From the NCBI GenBank assembly GCA_012841995.1, contig DUTQ01000034.1:1-7779 (forward strand): 7,779 nt of DNA, given 5' to 3'. Positions 7,611-7,779 of the stretch are shown here, piece after piece. This DNA is from Thermoanaerobacterales bacterium. GTDB taxonomy: Bacteria; Bacillota; Thermosediminibacteria; Thermosediminibacterales; Tepidanaerobacteraceae. Both the position numbers and the translations under genes were made by a program. Numbering within the stretch: the first letter of the stretch is position 1; the number at the start of each line of letters is the position of its first letter. The notes beneath the pieces were generated by a model. The model worked only from the letters and a program-made list of their open reading frames with translations. It was not told the DNA's origin and did no database searches.

Positions 7611-7779
7611 CTATGATGTTTTTTTGTGTTTTGTTGATTTATATCTTTGCAATGCACTTTTTACAATAAAACCTATAAACTCTTTTGCCGTTAGGTTAGC
7701 AGCTGCGGCCATGTAACCCATATATCCATTGTTTGCCTTGTAAATTTTCTATAATTTGTGTTGTTGTGCTGTTAGAGTA
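7611..7779 (-). pseudogene. 3' end of an unrecognised leftward gene, apparently broken
   Basis: On the minus strand a 45-codon open stretch (7748-7611, ending TAG at 7613-7611) reads KIYKANNGYMGYMAAAANLT, then AKEFIGFIVKSALQRYK and a basic tail. It looks protein-like and is followed by a leftward terminator. Just upstream the same frame has a TAG (7751-7749), preceded by TLTAQQHKL up to the window edge. A neighbouring frame reads NSTTTQIIENL up to about 7740 and would join the C-terminal part if one T in the run at 7745-7743 were removed. Either a nonsense mutation or a one-base frameshift would explain this. No good start codon with a ribosome binding site exists for the 45-codon piece; MGYM at 7721 is unsupported. 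Family unknown. Confidence 0.4.

Overview
This is an A+T-rich window from an endospore-forming, low-GC Firmicute. Clostridia, possibly a thermophilic anaerobe of the Thermoanaerobacterales type, is a guess from the protein style. The sporulation genes spmA and spmB, the strong purine-rich ribosome binding sites, the TTG starts and the U-tailed terminators all fit. No rRNA, tRNA, CRISPR array or complete mobile element is visible.

Layout. The left edge (1-44) holds the 5' end of a leftward gene whose reading frame appears broken by a single-base loss in a run of A. A rightward EamA/DMT-family transporter (336-1283) follows and ends at a very strong terminator with an 18-bp perfect stem. Next is a rightward sporulation cluster: a small frameshifted ORF with a signal-peptide-like N-terminus (1459-1630), spmA (1644-2231) and spmB (2311-2847). 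Convergent to it, on the minus strand and in transcription order, are clpB (7180-4607), a second EamA transporter (4495-3602) and a TtcA-like PP-loop tRNA thiolation enzyme (3566-2856). About 350 bp of A+T-rich non-coding DNA lies upstream of clpB. Beyond it is a leftward terminator and the broken 3' end of an unrecognised leftward gene.

Function. SpmA and SpmB are membrane proteins of the nucleoside-recognition/Gate fold needed for full spore-core dehydration and heat resistance. ClpB is the heat-shock disaggregase. TtcA-like enzymes thiolate tRNA. The EamA proteins are probable metabolite exporters. The minus-strand genes may be partly co-transcribed, but the 111-bp clpB-eamA gap holds a palindromic repeat that could weaken read-through.

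Beyond ordinary gene content there are two main points of interest. One is a short palindromic repeat with core GGACGGTTCC, found between spmA and spmB and again, inverted, between clpB and the second EamA gene. The other is the presence of three broken small or partial ORFs, each repairable by a single-base change, which suggests local gene decay or homopolymer sequence errors. I found no convincing undescribed multi-gene system.
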